64,000 bases of DNA from CAVSDF01 sp963726715 (GCA_963726715.1 CAVSDF010000005.1:248001-312000); one strand, 5' to 3'; counted from the stretch's first letter, positions 27,957-39,110 are shown. Made by a program: numbers and translations. Notes: generated by a model not told the origin, from the sequence alone.

Positions 27957-29234
27957 TCAGGGCGCAGAGGTCAGCATCGCCGCGATCTCGCTCTGCGGCA
28001 CCGTCTGCTGCTCGCCCGCCGCGCCGCCGAGCGGCTTGACGACTGCCGCGCCCGTCGCCGCCTCGGTCTCGCCGACGAGGAGCGCGACCGGTGCGCCGGT
28101 GCGTTCGGCGTCTTTCATCAGCCGCTTGAACGAGCCGCCGCCGAGCGTCTGCGCGACCGCCACGCCCGCGCGCCGGAGCCGCTGCGCGAGCGCGAACGCC
28201 GCCGCGTCGCCGCCCGCGAGCGCCACGACGACCGCCGCCGGGGCATCGTCGGTGGGAAAGGCGTAGCCCGCGGCGTCGAGGGCGAGGAAGAGGCGCTCGA
28301 TGCCCGCGCCGAAGCCGACGGCGGGGATGGGCGCATCGTGGCCGAGGGCGAGGGCGAGGCCGTCGTAGCGCCCGCCGCCCGCGAGCGAACTCTGCGCGCC
28401 GATGCCGTCGGCCTCCAGCTCCCACGTCGTCCGGCCGTAGTAGTCGAGGCCGCGCACGAGCAGGTCGTCGGCGACGGTCACGATTCCGGCGGCGTCGAGC
28501 AGGCCGAGGACGGCGTCGTGGTGGGCACGCGAATCGTCGTCGAGGAAGGCTGTCAGGCGCGGCGCGGCGTCGAGCATCGTGCGCTCGTGCGGCTCCTTCG
28601 TGTCGAGGATGCGGAGGGCGTTGGTGTCGAGGCGCTGGCGGCTCGTCTCGGTGAGGTCGGCGGCAAACGGTGCGAAGTACGCCCGGAGGGCCTCGCGGTA
28701 GGCCTCGCGGCTCTCGCTGCTTCCGAGGCTGCCGATGCGCAGGCGCAGTCCGCCAAGCCCGAACGCGTCGTAGACCGCCATCATCGCCGCAATCGTCTCG
28801 GCGTCGGCGACGGGCGCGGCGCTGCCGATGATCTCGGCGCCGAACTGGTGGAACTGCCGGTAGCGGCCCTTCTGCGGGCGCTCGGCGCGGAAGCACGGGC
28901 CGATGTAGTAGAGCCGGTGGACGGCTCCGCGCTGCTCGAGGCGGTGCTCGACGTACGCCCGCATCACCGGCGCCGTCACCTCGGGCCGCAGCACGTACTC
29001 GGTGTCTCCTTTGGTGAAGGCGAACATCTCTTTCTGCACGATGTCGGTCGTCCCACCGACGCCCCGCGCGACGAGCGCCGTCGGCTCCAGCACCGGCGTT
29101 CGGATCTCGCCGAACCCGAATCGCGCCATCACGTCCCGCACGACACTCTCGACGTGGCGCCACGCCGCGGACGCCGCGATGTCGCCGTTTGCAGTGGGGA
29201 GGATGTCGAAGGTGCCGGGAATGTGCTGGATCAT
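27957..29234 (-). CDS. hisS: Histidine-tRNA ligase (HisRS)
   Basis: Class II aminoacyl-tRNA synthetase, 425 residues. Motif 2 is GPCFRAERPQKGRYRQFHQFG, the His-specific signature is LVRGLDYYGRTTWE, and motif 3 is VGFGAGIERLFLAL. The C-terminal anticodon-binding domain has VVVALAGGDAAAFALAQRLR and GSFKRLMKDAERTGAPVALL. I chose the ATG at 29234 (MIQHIPGTFDILP) because the family begins close to G-T-x-D; an ATG at 29249 is five codons upstream. A TAGATTCG box lies 28 bp upstream. Confidence 0.95.
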   Translation of the reverse strand: MIQHIPGTFDILPTANGDIAASAAWRHVESVVRDVMARFGFGEIRTPVLEPTALVARGVGGTTDIVQKEMFAFTKGDTEYVLRPEVTAPVMRAYVEHRLEQRGAVHRLYYIGPCFRAERPQKGRYRQFHQFGAEIIGSAAPVADAETIAAMMAVYDAFGLGGLRLRIGSLGSSESREAYREALRAYFAPFAADLTETSRQRLDTNALRILDTKEPHERTMLDAAPRLTAFLDDDSRAHHDAVLGLLDAAGIVTVADDLLVRGLDYYGRTTWELEADGIGAQSSLAGGGRYDGLALALGHDAPIPAVGFGAGIERLFLALDAAGYAFPTDDAPAAVVVALAGGDAAAFALAQRLRRAGVAVAQTLGGGSFKRLMKDAERTGAPVALLVGETEAATGAAVVKPLGGAAGEQQTVPQSEIAAMLTSAP

Positions 29235-29262
29235 CGCGAAAAGGGCCACGGGCGGGGATGCC

Positions 29263-29270
29263 CGAATCTA
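29263..29270 (-). promoter_or_regulatory. TANNTT promoter-like box for hisS
   Basis: TAGATTCG on the minus strand, 28 bp before the hisS start, as part of the recurring TANNTT pattern in this window. Confidence 0.4.
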
Positions 29271-29454
29271 CCGCCGCACGGCCCCGCGCCGCCGTGGCGT
29301 CTTCGTGGATCGCGCGGTCGTCAGGTGCCTGCCGGGCGACGTTGGCCTGCCACCGGCCCTCCGAGGCGGGCCGTCGACCGGGATCGGGCGGGTGGGCGCA
29401 GGCGGGGCGCGACCTGCGGCGGAGGCTGGCCCGGTGCCCGGCGGTGCGGCGCCC

Positions 29455-29462
29455 TATCTTCG
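29455..29462 (+). promoter_or_regulatory. TANNTT promoter-like box for the symporter
   Basis: TATCTTCG, 33 bp before the symporter start; identical octamer to those before the VPS10-like gene and nuoJ. Confidence 0.45.
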
Positions 29463-29495
29463 GGGCGCTCTCTCGCCCACCCGACTGCCTCGCCG

Positions 29496-31100
29496 ATGAC
29501 CCCTCTCGACTACGCCGTTCTTCTCGTCTACCTCATCGGCGTCGCCGCGTTCGGCATCTTCGCGGGCGGCAAGCAGACGTCGGCGCGTGACTACTTCCAC
29601 GGCGACCGCAACCTGCCGTGGTGGGCCGTCTGCTTCTCGGTCATCGCCACCGAGACGAGCACGCTCACCGTCATCTCGATCCCCGGCGTCGCCTACTTCG
29701 GCAGCCTCACGTTCCTGCAGCTCACCTTCGGCTACCTGATCGGGCGCATCGTGGTGAGCGCCTACTTCCTGCCGCGCTACTTCCGCGGCGAGCAGGCGAC
29801 GGCCTACCAGTTCCTCGAGGAGCGCTTCGGCGGGCGGATGCGCGTCACCGCCTCGCTCACCTTCATCCTCACCCGGCTGCTCGCCGACGGCGTGCGCCTC
29901 TTCGCCACCGCCATCCCGGTCAAGCTCATCGCCGATTCGGTCGGCCTCGACGTGTCGATCACGACGATCATCGCCGTGACCGGCCTCGTCACGATCGCCT
30001 ACACCTACGTCGGCGGTCTCAAGGCGGTCGTGTGGATGGACGTGATCCAGATGGGCATCTACATCGGCGGCGCCATCGTGGCGCTCTACCTGCTCTGGAC
30101 CGGCGCCCCCGTCGGCTGGTGGGATCAGGCGGTTTCCGTGGGCAAGACGGCCATTCTCGACGCCGACGGCGTGTCCGCGACCGATCCGCTCGCGGGCACC
30201 TTCGCGGCCGTGATGACGAGTCCGTACGCCTTCGTGACCGCCGTCTTCGGCGGCGCCGTCCTGTCGATGGCCTCGCACGGCACCGACCAGATCATCGTGC
30301 AGCGCCTGCTCGCCTGCCGCAACCTCGGCGACGCGCGGAAGGCGCTGATCGGCTCGGGCGTGTTCGTGATCTTCCAGTTCGCGCTCTTCCTCGTCGTCGG
30401 CCTCGCGCTCTGGGGCTACTACGGCGGCGCGCCGCTCGCGGAACTCGGCCTCGCCCGCGCCGACGAACTCTTCCCGCGCTTCATCCGCGACGGCCTGCCG
30501 AGCGGCATCGCCGGCCTGATGCTCGCCGGCATCCTCGCCGCCGCGATGAGCACCGTCGCCTCGTCGCTCAACTCGCTCGCCTCCTCGACGATGCTCGACC
30601 TCTACGGGCGCGTGACCGGCAAGACGCTCGACGACGCCGCCGCGCTCCGCGCCTCGCGCCTCGCCACGCTCGGCTGGGGCCTCGTCTTCATCCTCTTCGC
30701 CAGCCTCTTCCGCGACCAGAAGAACCCGGTCGTCGAAGTCGGCCTCTCGATCGCCTCGTTCACCTACGGCGGCCTCCTCGGCGTCTACCTCCTCGGCCTG
30801 CTCAACCGCCGCGCCGACGAACGGGCCGCCCTCGTGGGCTTCGGAACGACGATCGTGGTGATGACGATCGTCATCTTCGGCGTCTGGTACTCGGTGACGA
30901 ACGGCGGGTGGATGTTCACCTTCTACCCGTCGGCGGAGACCAAGGCGGCGCTCGGCCTCAAAGGCCTCGCCTACCCGTGGTACGTCGTCTTCGGCTCGGC
31001 GCTCACCATCGCCACCGGCTCGCTCGTGGCCCGCGTGCTCGGCTCGACGCCCGACGACCAGACGCCCGGCGCCGACGTTCCCCTCGCCACGCGCGCCTGA
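29496..31100 (+). CDS. Sodium:solute symporter (SSS family)
   Basis: Inner-membrane Na+-coupled transporter of 534 residues with about 13 membrane segments. SSS signatures: GGKQTSARDYFHGDRNLPWWAV near helix 1, ETSTLTVISIPGVAYFG, TYVGGLKAVVWMDVIQMGIY, and the GIAGLMLAGILAAAMSTVASSLNSLAS signature in the second half. Close family members carry sugars, myo-inositol, sialic acid or amino acids; the substrate is not evident. The 7TM-HD gene follows after 36 bp on the same strand, so the two are probably co-transcribed. The start is fixed by the family-like N-terminus. Confidence 0.92.
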   Translation: MTPLDYAVLLVYLIGVAAFGIFAGGKQTSARDYFHGDRNLPWWAVCFSVIATETSTLTVISIPGVAYFGSLTFLQLTFGYLIGRIVVSAYFLPRYFRGEQATAYQFLEERFGGRMRVTASLTFILTRLLADGVRLFATAIPVKLIADSVGLDVSITTIIAVTGLVTIAYTYVGGLKAVVWMDVIQMGIYIGGAIVALYLLWTGAPVGWWDQAVSVGKTAILDADGVSATDPLAGTFAAVMTSPYAFVTAVFGGAVLSMASHGTDQIIVQRLLACRNLGDARKALIGSGVFVIFQFALFLVVGLALWGYYGGAPLAELGLARADELFPRFIRDGLPSGIAGLMLAGILAAAMSTVASSLNSLASSTMLDLYGRVTGKTLDDAAALRASRLATLGWGLVFILFASLFRDQKNPVVEVGLSIASFTYGGLLGVYLLGLLNRRADERAALVGFGTTIVVMTIVIFGVWYSVTNGGWMFTFYPSAETKAALGLKGLAYPWYVVFGSALTIATGSLVARVLGSTPDDQTPGADVPLATRA

Positions 31101-31136
31101 TCGGGCGTTCGTCTTCTTCCGCGCCCCCTGCCCCCG

Positions 31137-33437
31137 ATGCCCACCCTCGAACGCGACGGCCCGACGCCTCCGGCGGACGCGCCCGAGACGCCTGGCCTGT
31201 CGGCGCGGGCGTGGGGGCTGCGGATGCTGCTCTTCGCGGGGCTCGTGGCCATCACCGTGTTCGCGTTTCCGCGCGAGCGGGCGGCGCTGCTCGTCTACGA
31301 GGGCGGCGAGGCGTGGCGCGGCGAGACGCTCCGCGCGCCGTATGACCTCGCGCTCCAGAAAGACCCGGTCCAGCTCGCCGCCGAGCGCCGCCGCGTGCGC
31401 GCCGAGGTGGTGCCGCTCGTGCGCGAGGAGCCGAGCGCGATGGCCCGCGTGCGGGTGCGGCGCGACACGCTGGCCGCGGCTTTCACGGCGCTCTTCGCCG
31501 CATACGACCGCACCGGCGCGTCGATCCTCCGCGGCGACCGGGCGCAGGCGAGCGTCGACTCGATGCGGTTCGATGCGATGCGGCGCCGCCTGCCCGTCTC
31601 GCTCTCGGCCGAGACGTGGCGTGCGCTCCTCTCCTCACACGTCGCCGGTGGCGACTCGGCGGCGGTGCCCCGCCTGCTGAGCGAAGCTGAGGGCATGGCC
31701 CTGGAGATCGCCGCCCGCGGCCTCTTCGACGTGCCCCGCGACAGCCTCCGCGGCGACGCCGTCTTCGTCCGCTCCGACGAAACGCGCACCGACCGCCTCC
31801 AACCGACCGGCACGCTCTACGCCCGCGACGAGGCCGAGCGCCTCGCCGCCCGCGCCTTCGCCGAGCGGTATCCCGGCAGCGACATTCGCGCCGAGACCGG
31901 CGCTGCCTTCGCCCGCGCGCTCCTCGCGCCCACCTACGTCCTCCTCGCCGAGGCGACCGAGGCCGAGGTGCAGCGGCGCCTGCGCGCGCTCCCCCTCACG
32001 CTCGGCGAGGTCAAGAAGGGCGACGTCATCGTCGAGCGCGGCGAGCGCGTGACGCCCGAGGTGCGCCGCCGCATCGCCTCGCTCGACGTCGCGCGGGCGA
32101 CGCGCGAGGGCGCACAGGGCGTGCGGCAGGCCATCGCCGGGCAGACGCTGCTCGCCGCCGCCGTCTTCCTCCAACTCTTCCTCTTCCTCGCGCTCCTTCG
32201 CCGCGACATCTTCGCCACCGACCGGCAGATGACGGCCATCTCGCTGCTCGTCGGCGGGGTCGTCGTGCTCTTCGGCCTCGCGGTGCGCCTCGCCGCCATC
32301 GAGATGCTCGCCGTGCCGGTCGCCATCGCGGCGATCCTGGTGACGGTGATGTTCGACTCGCGCGTCGGCGTCTTCGTGACGCTCACGCTCGCCATCGTCG
32401 GCGGCTTGCTGCTGCGCTTCGACCTCGGTTTTACCTTCACGACGCTCTTCGGAGGCCTGCTGGTCGTCTTCTCCGTGCGCGACGTGCGCAAGCGCGGACA
32501 GCTTTTCGGCAGCGCGATCCTTCTCTTCGTGGGCTTCGCGGCCGTGCTCGGCGGGCAGTTGCTGACCGGGCATCTGAGTCCGGACCGCTTCGTCGAGGAG
32601 ATCGCCAACGCGGGCGTCCACGCGTTCCTCGTCCTCCTCACCTACCCGCTGCTCTGGCTCGCCGAGCGGGTCTTCGGCGTCACGACGGACGTGACGCTCC
32701 TCGAACTCTCCGGCACCGACCATCCGCTCCTGCGCGAGCTTCAGGCGAAGGCGCCGGGGACGTTCAGCCACACGTTGCAGGTCGCCGCGCTCGCCGAGGC
32801 CGCCGCCGCCGCCATCGGCGCGAACCGGCTGCTCACGCGCGTCGGCGCGCTCTACCACGACGTCGGCAAGATGGCGCGGCCGCAGTACTTCGTCGAGAAC
32901 CAGGGGCGCGGCGAGAACCCGCACGCGGCCCTCAAACCGCACCTCTCGGCCCGCATCATCGCCGACCACGTGCGCGAGGGGATGGACCTCGCCAGCGAGC
33001 ACAAGCTGCCGCGCGTGGTGAAGGCGTTCATCCCGATGCACCATGGCACGACGCGCATCGAGTACTTCTACCGCCGCGCCCTGGAGGCGGCGAAGGATGG
33101 CGATTCGCCCGTCAACGAAGCCGATTTCCGCTACGCCGGTCCGCGCCCGACGACCCGCGAGGCGGCCATCCTGATGCTCGCCGACGGCGTCGAGGCCGCC
33201 GCCCGCGCGCTCGACGACCCGGCGCCGCACCGCATCGAGGCCCTCGTGAATCAGATCGTGGAAGCCCGCCGCGCCGACGGCCAGCTCGACCGCTCGCCGC
33301 TGACGTTCGAGGACTTGCGCGTCGTCCGCGAGACGCTCACGCGGGCGCTCGTCTCGCACTACCACTCGCGCATCAAGTACCCCGGCGCCCCCGCCCCCGA
33401 GCGTCCCCCCAAGACCCGCGCCGCCGACGGGGCGTAG
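31137..33437 (+). CDS. 7TM-HD phosphodiesterase (PgpH/YqfF-like)
   Basis: Integral membrane protein of 766 residues. One N-terminal membrane segment (LRMLLFAGLVAITVFAF) is followed by a large extracytoplasmic 7TMR-HDED-type domain, about seven membrane segments (residues 340-510), and a cytoplasmic HD domain: HTLQVAALAEAAAAAIG, ALYHDVGKMARPQYFVENQ, and IPMHHGTTRIEYFY. Characterised relatives (PgpH) hydrolyse c-di-AMP, so this organism probably uses that messenger. Downstream of the Na+ symporter, which fits the link between c-di-AMP and osmotic or ion balance, but this coupling is inferred. Confidence 0.9.
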   Translation: MPTLERDGPTPPADAPETPGLSARAWGLRMLLFAGLVAITVFAFPRERAALLVYEGGEAWRGETLRAPYDLALQKDPVQLAAERRRVRAEVVPLVREEPSAMARVRVRRDTLAAAFTALFAAYDRTGASILRGDRAQASVDSMRFDAMRRRLPVSLSAETWRALLSSHVAGGDSAAVPRLLSEAEGMALEIAARGLFDVPRDSLRGDAVFVRSDETRTDRLQPTGTLYARDEAERLAARAFAERYPGSDIRAETGAAFARALLAPTYVLLAEATEAEVQRRLRALPLTLGEVKKGDVIVERGERVTPEVRRRIASLDVARATREGAQGVRQAIAGQTLLAAAVFLQLFLFLALLRRDIFATDRQMTAISLLVGGVVVLFGLAVRLAAIEMLAVPVAIAAILVTVMFDSRVGVFVTLTLAIVGGLLLRFDLGFTFTTLFGGLLVVFSVRDVRKRGQLFGSAILLFVGFAAVLGGQLLTGHLSPDRFVEEIANAGVHAFLVLLTYPLLWLAERVFGVTTDVTLLELSGTDHPLLRELQAKAPGTFSHTLQVAALAEAAAAAIGANRLLTRVGALYHDVGKMARPQYFVENQGRGENPHAALKPHLSARIIADHVREGMDLASEHKLPRVVKAFIPMHHGTTRIEYFYRRALEAAKDGDSPVNEADFRYAGPRPTTREAAILMLADGVEAAARALDDPAPHRIEALVNQIVEARRADGQLDRSPLTFEDLRVVRETLTRALVSHYHSRIKYPGAPAPERPPKTRAADGA

Positions 33438-33482
33438 CGGGCGGGCGCGGTATGCGTGATGAATCCAGGGCACCACGCGGCG

Positions 33483-33986
33483 TCACACCCCTGCCACCTC
33501 GACACCGTGGAGGGCGCGGCGGGCCTCGCCGAGGGCGACGCGGAGGCCGTCGGGCCAGTCGGGCGCGTGGAGGTCGCGGACCTGGTCGCCAGCGGTGACG
33601 ATGAGCGCGGGCGGGGCGTAGCGCGCGTCGAGGAGGGGGACGAAGTCGCCCGCGCGGCCGCCGAGCACGTCGCCGAGCGAGCGCAGGCGCACGAATCCGC
33701 CGTCGAGCGTCGCCTCGACGACGGTGCGCTCGACGCGCTGCCAGAAGACGACGCTTACGACGACGGCGGTAATGCCTGCGACGAGCCAGAAGCCGCCGAG
33801 GCCCGCGCGCATCAGCACCGCGAGCACGCCCGCCAGCATCGGCGCGAGCACCCACGGCGCGAGCGGCGCCCACACCGCCGCGAGCGCCATCGCCCGCCCG
33901 GCGGTCTCGGGGTGGTGCCGCGAGCGGAACGCCGCGCGGGGCAGGGCGGCGGGGTCGGGGGTGGACATCGTGCCGGGCAGCATCAT
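33483..33986 (-). CDS. Small two-helix membrane protein, unknown
   Basis: 167-residue protein with two or three hydrophobic segments (ALAAVWAPLAPWVLAPMLAGVLAVL and GGFWLVAGITAVVVSVVFW), then a soluble tail with strands (VVEATLDGGFVRLRSLGDVLGGRA, PPALIVTAGDQVRDLHAPDW). It resembles small PH-like or DUF-type membrane proteins but no family is recognised. The ATG at 33986 overlaps the stop of the upstream gene (ATGA), indicating translational coupling, and I chose it over the GTG at 33995 for that reason. Third gene of a likely unit with the P5C dehydrogenase. Confidence 0.68.
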   Translation of the reverse strand: MMLPGTMSTPDPAALPRAAFRSRHHPETAGRAMALAAVWAPLAPWVLAPMLAGVLAVLMRAGLGGFWLVAGITAVVVSVVFWQRVERTVVEATLDGGFVRLRSLGDVLGGRAGDFVPLLDARYAPPALIVTAGDQVRDLHAPDWPDGLRVALGEARRALHGVEVAGV

Positions 33987-34989
33987 TCCGGGCACGTCGA
34001 CGGGCGGTCATGGAGAAAGAGAAGGCGCGTCACGTCGAACGTCGGGGCGCCGTCGCGGTCCTCGCCGAGCGCGCCTTCGAGGGCGACGCCGTACGGGGAC
34101 GCCGCGCCGCGCGTGGCGCTGAGGGCATCGGATGCGATGGGGAAGCCGCGGACGCGCCACGTGGCGTCGCGGTGGCACGGGCGCATCCACACGCCGCGTG
34201 CGTCGCGCCAGAGCGTGCCCTCCACGAAGAGCGTGTCGGGCTGGACGCGCGCCTGCTGCACGTCGTAAAGCAGATCGGCGATGCGGCGGATCGCCGCGTC
34301 GTAGCCGTCGCCGCTGTCGTGGAGGTCGTAGATGCGGTAGAGCGGTCCGTTGCGCAGCTCGACGCGGATCGAGGTGCCGTCGAGCGTGATCCTGTTCGGA
34401 TCGGTCGGCACCGTCGATTCGTCGGGGAGCATCCAGACGCCCGCGCGGTCGAGGCGGTCCCAGAGGCCGCGCCAGTCGGGGGGCGTGGGGAAGCGGTAGA
34501 GGCACTCGGCGCCGGGCGCCTGCCGCATCGCGTCGGCGTTGGTGCAGCGCGCCTCGCGCCGGGGCAGGGGACCGTCGTCCGGCCCGAGCATCGCGCCCTC
34601 GACGGTCCGCGCGGCGCCGTCGCCGTGCTCGACGAGGCGCAGCAGCGGACCCGGTCGCATCCGCATCATCCCGATCCGAAGTTCGCGGCCGCTGTGGAGC
34701 GTGTCGTCGCGCAGGCGCGGCCATCCGGCGGCGCGGTCGCGGGCGTCGTGCTCGGCGAGGCGACCGTCGGAGGACGCGAACGGCCTCCCGAGCGCGAGCG
34801 ACACCGAATCGACGCCGATGTCGCGGATCGTCCAGGCGAGGTAGGCGCGGGCGCGGGCATCAGACCGAACGAGCGAGTCGGTGCGCTGCCAGAGCGTCCG
34901 CTCCGTCGGCTGCGCGCGGTGCGGCAGGCGCGGCGAGCGAGGGCGGCGAGCGCGAGGGCGGCAAGGCGAGACTGGAGCGGCGGCGCAGG

Positions 34990-34993
<4 letters not shown>
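33983..34993 (-). CDS. Hypothetical protein downstream of P5C dehydrogenase
   Basis: About 336 residues, no family recognised. The well-composed part begins near TERTLWQRTDSLVRSDARARAYLAWTI and continues with LWDRLDRAGVWMLPDESTVPTDPNRITLDGTSIRVELRNGPLYRIYDLHD, so a mixed alpha/beta soluble fold is likely. The extreme N-terminus is Arg/Pro-rich in this frame, whereas a neighbouring frame reads as a signal-peptide-like LAALALAALA. An indel near 34930-34960 could therefore hide an exported protein. A GTG at 34993 overlaps the dehydrogenase stop. The 3' end overlaps the next gene by 4 bp. Confidence 0.55.
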
Positions 34994-36643
<1,650 letters not shown>

Positions 36644-36695
36644 CGGGCAAATGGAAGGCGGCGCACCGGGCGCGGCGGGTGGAAGCGGTTCGGGG

Positions 36696-36703
36696 CCAAG
36701 ATA
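36696..36703 (-). promoter_or_regulatory. TANNTT promoter-like box for the P5C dehydrogenase
   Basis: TATCTTGG on the minus strand, 53 bp before the predicted start. Member of the recurring box set; no -33 element seen. Confidence 0.35.
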
Positions 36704-36777
36704 CCGGTTCGCGGGAGGGTTGGTCGTGGGGCGGGGCTTCCGTATGGACGGCGCCGCCGCCCGCCGTCCGCCGGTCG

Positions 36778-36820
36778 CTGAGCCTGTCGGCGCCCGCGGG
36801 GGGCACCTCGACAGGCTCAG
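36778..36820. repeat. CTGAGCCTGTCG inverted repeat
   Basis: Perfect 12 bp arms CTGAGCCTGTCG and CGACAGGCTCAG around a 19-base loop. This arm is a well-known dispersed repeat word in many proteobacteria and others. A decayed relative may lie near 50521. Confidence 0.75.
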
Positions 36821-37054
36821 GGACTGTCTCCAGTGCACACGTCTTCCGTGCGCCCCCGATGGCCCGTCGTAGGTCGTGAGGCCTCTGCGCGCGTCGCACG
36901 CCCACGCCGACATCCGCGCCTGCGCAGCGCCGAAGCGTCGGTCTGCGCAAGTCCCGCGGTCGCCTCCCGGCCCCTCGCCCCTACATTACAGGTCTGTGAC
37001 CTGCGCCGCCCGCTCGCGCACGGTCTGCATGCCGATCCCCTTTCTCCGAACCGG

Positions 37055-38053
37055 ATGCCGACGATGCCCGATTCCTCGACCGCCGAGCGCGCGTCCGTGC
37101 CAGTACCCGCGCCACCGGGATCGTCGGGAGGCGCGGCGCCAGTGGTGGCGCCAGGGAGGCAGGTGCGGCGCGGATGGATGCGCTCGGGGCTGGCGAATCC
37201 GGGCCTGTGGCCCTTCGTCTTCCTCGCCCCGGCGGTCGTCTTTCTGGTGACGTTCGTCTTCTATCCGGCGATGCGCATTCTCTGGCTCTCGTTCCAGGAC
37301 TACTCGTTCGTCACCGACGCGGTCTGGGTCGGGTTCGAGAACTACGCGCGCCTCTTCTCCGATGAGCCGTTCCGATACGCGGTGATGAACTCGTTCATCT
37401 ACCTGCTCGTCACCCCCGTGCTCGTCGTGCTCGCGCTCGGCGTCGCCCTCCTGCTCGACACCGGCGCGCGGGGCGTGACGTTCTTTCGGAGCCTGTACTT
37501 CCTGCCCGTCGTGACGCCGATGATCGTGGTCGGCATCCTCTGGGGATGGCTCCTCAACGAAGACGTCGGCCTCGTCAACTACGCCATCGTGGCCCTCGGC
37601 GGCGAAAAGGTGCCGTGGCTGACCGAGTACCCGCTCAACCTCGTCGCCACGATGGGGGTCACGGCGTGGAAGGGGCTGGGCTACTTCGCCGTCATCTTCC
37701 TCGCGGGCCTCGCGGGCGTGCCGAAGGAGCTCGAAGAGGCCGCGGCGCTCGACGGCGCGAACGCGTGGCAGCGCCTCTGGAACGTCAAGGTGCCGACGCT
37801 GCGCCCGCAGATCGCCCTCGTCTCGGTGATCTCGTCGATCTCGGCGCTCAAGGTCTTCGACGAGCTGTACGTGATGATCCCCGGCGCCCCCGCGGCGGAG
37901 AAAACGCTCGTGCCGCTGATCTATCAAACCGCGTTTCTCGACTTCCGATTGGGGTATGCGAGCGCGATCTCGGTGGTGCTTTTCGTCGTCACGCTGGCCT
38001 TTTCGCTCGTCAACCTGCGGATGTGGGAGAAGGACGAGCCGAAGAAGGCGTGA
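37055..38053 (+). CDS. Carbohydrate ABC transporter permease (MalF/UgpA type)
   Basis: Inner-membrane permease of 332 residues with six or so membrane segments after a Pro/Ala-rich cytoplasmic N-terminus. The EAA loop that contacts the ATPase is EEAAALDGANAWQRLWNVKVP. The start region FLAPAVVFLVTFVFYPAMRILWLSFQDY is typical of sugar-family permeases. It pairs with the MalG-type permease 227 bp downstream. No binding protein or ATPase is present within the window, so those parts must lie elsewhere. The ATG at 37064 is a close alternative start. Substrate unknown. Confidence 0.92.
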   Translation: MPTMPDSSTAERASVPVPAPPGSSGGAAPVVAPGRQVRRGWMRSGLANPGLWPFVFLAPAVVFLVTFVFYPAMRILWLSFQDYSFVTDAVWVGFENYARLFSDEPFRYAVMNSFIYLLVTPVLVVLALGVALLLDTGARGVTFFRSLYFLPVVTPMIVVGILWGWLLNEDVGLVNYAIVALGGEKVPWLTEYPLNLVATMGVTAWKGLGYFAVIFLAGLAGVPKELEEAAALDGANAWQRLWNVKVPTLRPQIALVSVISSISALKVFDELYVMIPGAPAAEKTLVPLIYQTAFLDFRLGYASAISVVLFVVTLAFSLVNLRMWEKDEPKKA

Positions 38054-38138
38054 TGGGATCGGATGGGCGTTGCGGACGCCGCGCCGGGTTCGGGCGACCG
38101 CGTGACCCGAGCGTCCGGCCCGGTTCGAACGCTGGTGG

Positions 38139-38163
38139 GGGGCGGGTCGAGACCCGCCCCTAC
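38139..38163. repeat. GGGCGGGTC palindrome, copy 2
   Basis: GGGCGGGTC-GA-GACCCGCCC followed by CCTAC, in the gap between the two ABC permease genes. May form a hairpin that uncouples their expression. Confidence 0.88.
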
Positions 38164-38279
38164 GACCACGGCACGACCCACCGCGCCTCCGCCTGCCCCA
38201 CCGCACCGCGCGTCCGCACCCCTCACTGCACCACCGCACCCTCCGCCCGCCCCGCGCTCCGCCCATTCCCCACGACCCG

Positions 38280-39104
38280 ATGAACCACGCCCGGACGGCG
38301 CTCCTGTACCTCGGCCTCGCGCTCGTCGCTTCGGTGACGGCGGTGCCGTTCCTGTGGATCGTGCTCACGTCGCTCAAAGGCGCCGAAGACGTCTTCGCCT
38401 TCCCGCCGACGCTCTGGCCCGACGTGCTCCAGTGGTCGAACTACGCCGAGACGTGGAACGCCGTGCGGCCCTCGTTCGGGCGCTACCTCCTCAACAGCGT
38501 CCTCGTCTCGGTCATGGCTGTCGGCCTCAACGTCTTCCTCGCCAGCCTTGCCGCCTATCCGCTCGCTCGGATGGAGTTCAAGGGCAAGAAGTTCGCCTTC
38601 CTCGCCATCGTGGCGACGATGATGGTGCCGGAGCAGGTCATCATGATCCCGCTCTACACCCTCGTGCTGAAGCTCGGCCTCGTCAACACGCTCGCGGGCG
38701 TCGTCATCCCGTTCGCCGTCAATGCGTTCGGCATCTTCCTGATGCGGCAGTTCTACCTCGGCATCCCCAAGGAGCTCGAAGACGCGGCGGTCGTCGATGG
38801 CTGCACGCCGCTCGGGGTGTGGTGGTACGTGCTCGTCCCGCTCTCGCGGCCCGCGATTGCGACGCTCGCCGTGTTCACGTTCGTTGGCGCGTGGAGCAAT
38901 TTCCTGTGGCCGCTCGTGGTCTTGCAGGACCGCGAGGTCTACACGCTGCCTGTCGCCCTCGCCTCGCTCACCGGCGCCTTCTCGGCCAACTTCCGCTACG
39001 TCGCCGCGGGTGCCGTCATCGCCGTCCTGCCGGTGCTGATGGTCTACCTCGTCGCCCAGCGCGCCTTCATCCGCGGCCTCATGGCGGGCGGCGTGAAGGG
39101 ATAG
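38280..39104 (+). CDS. Carbohydrate ABC transporter permease (MalG/UgpE type)
   Basis: Second permease of the importer, 274 residues, six membrane segments. N-terminal TALLYLGLALVASVTAVPFLWIV; characteristic LTSLKGAEDVFAFPPTLWP; EAA loop ELEDAAVVDGCTPLGVWWYVLVPLSRPA. It would dimerise with the upstream MalF-type subunit. The gap between the two is unusually long (226 bp) and contains a palindromic repeat, whereas such genes usually abut. The ATG at 38280 matches family length. Confidence 0.93.
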   Translation: MNHARTALLYLGLALVASVTAVPFLWIVLTSLKGAEDVFAFPPTLWPDVLQWSNYAETWNAVRPSFGRYLLNSVLVSVMAVGLNVFLASLAAYPLARMEFKGKKFAFLAIVATMMVPEQVIMIPLYTLVLKLGLVNTLAGVVIPFAVNAFGIFLMRQFYLGIPKELEDAAVVDGCTPLGVWWYVLVPLSRPAIATLAVFTFVGAWSNFLWPLVVLQDREVYTLPVALASLTGAFSANFRYVAAGAVIAVLPVLMVYLVAQRAFIRGLMAGGVKG

Positions 39105-39110
39105 GCGTCG

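Larger units (their letters stand above)
36644..37054. other. Divergent intergenic region
   Basis: About 410 bp between the P5C dehydrogenase (minus) and the ABC permease (plus). It holds TATCTTGG (minus strand, 36703-36696), a 12 bp inverted repeat CTGAGCCTGTCG/CGACAGGCTCAG at 36778-36820, and TACATTAC at 36982. No gene seen. Confidence 0.5.
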
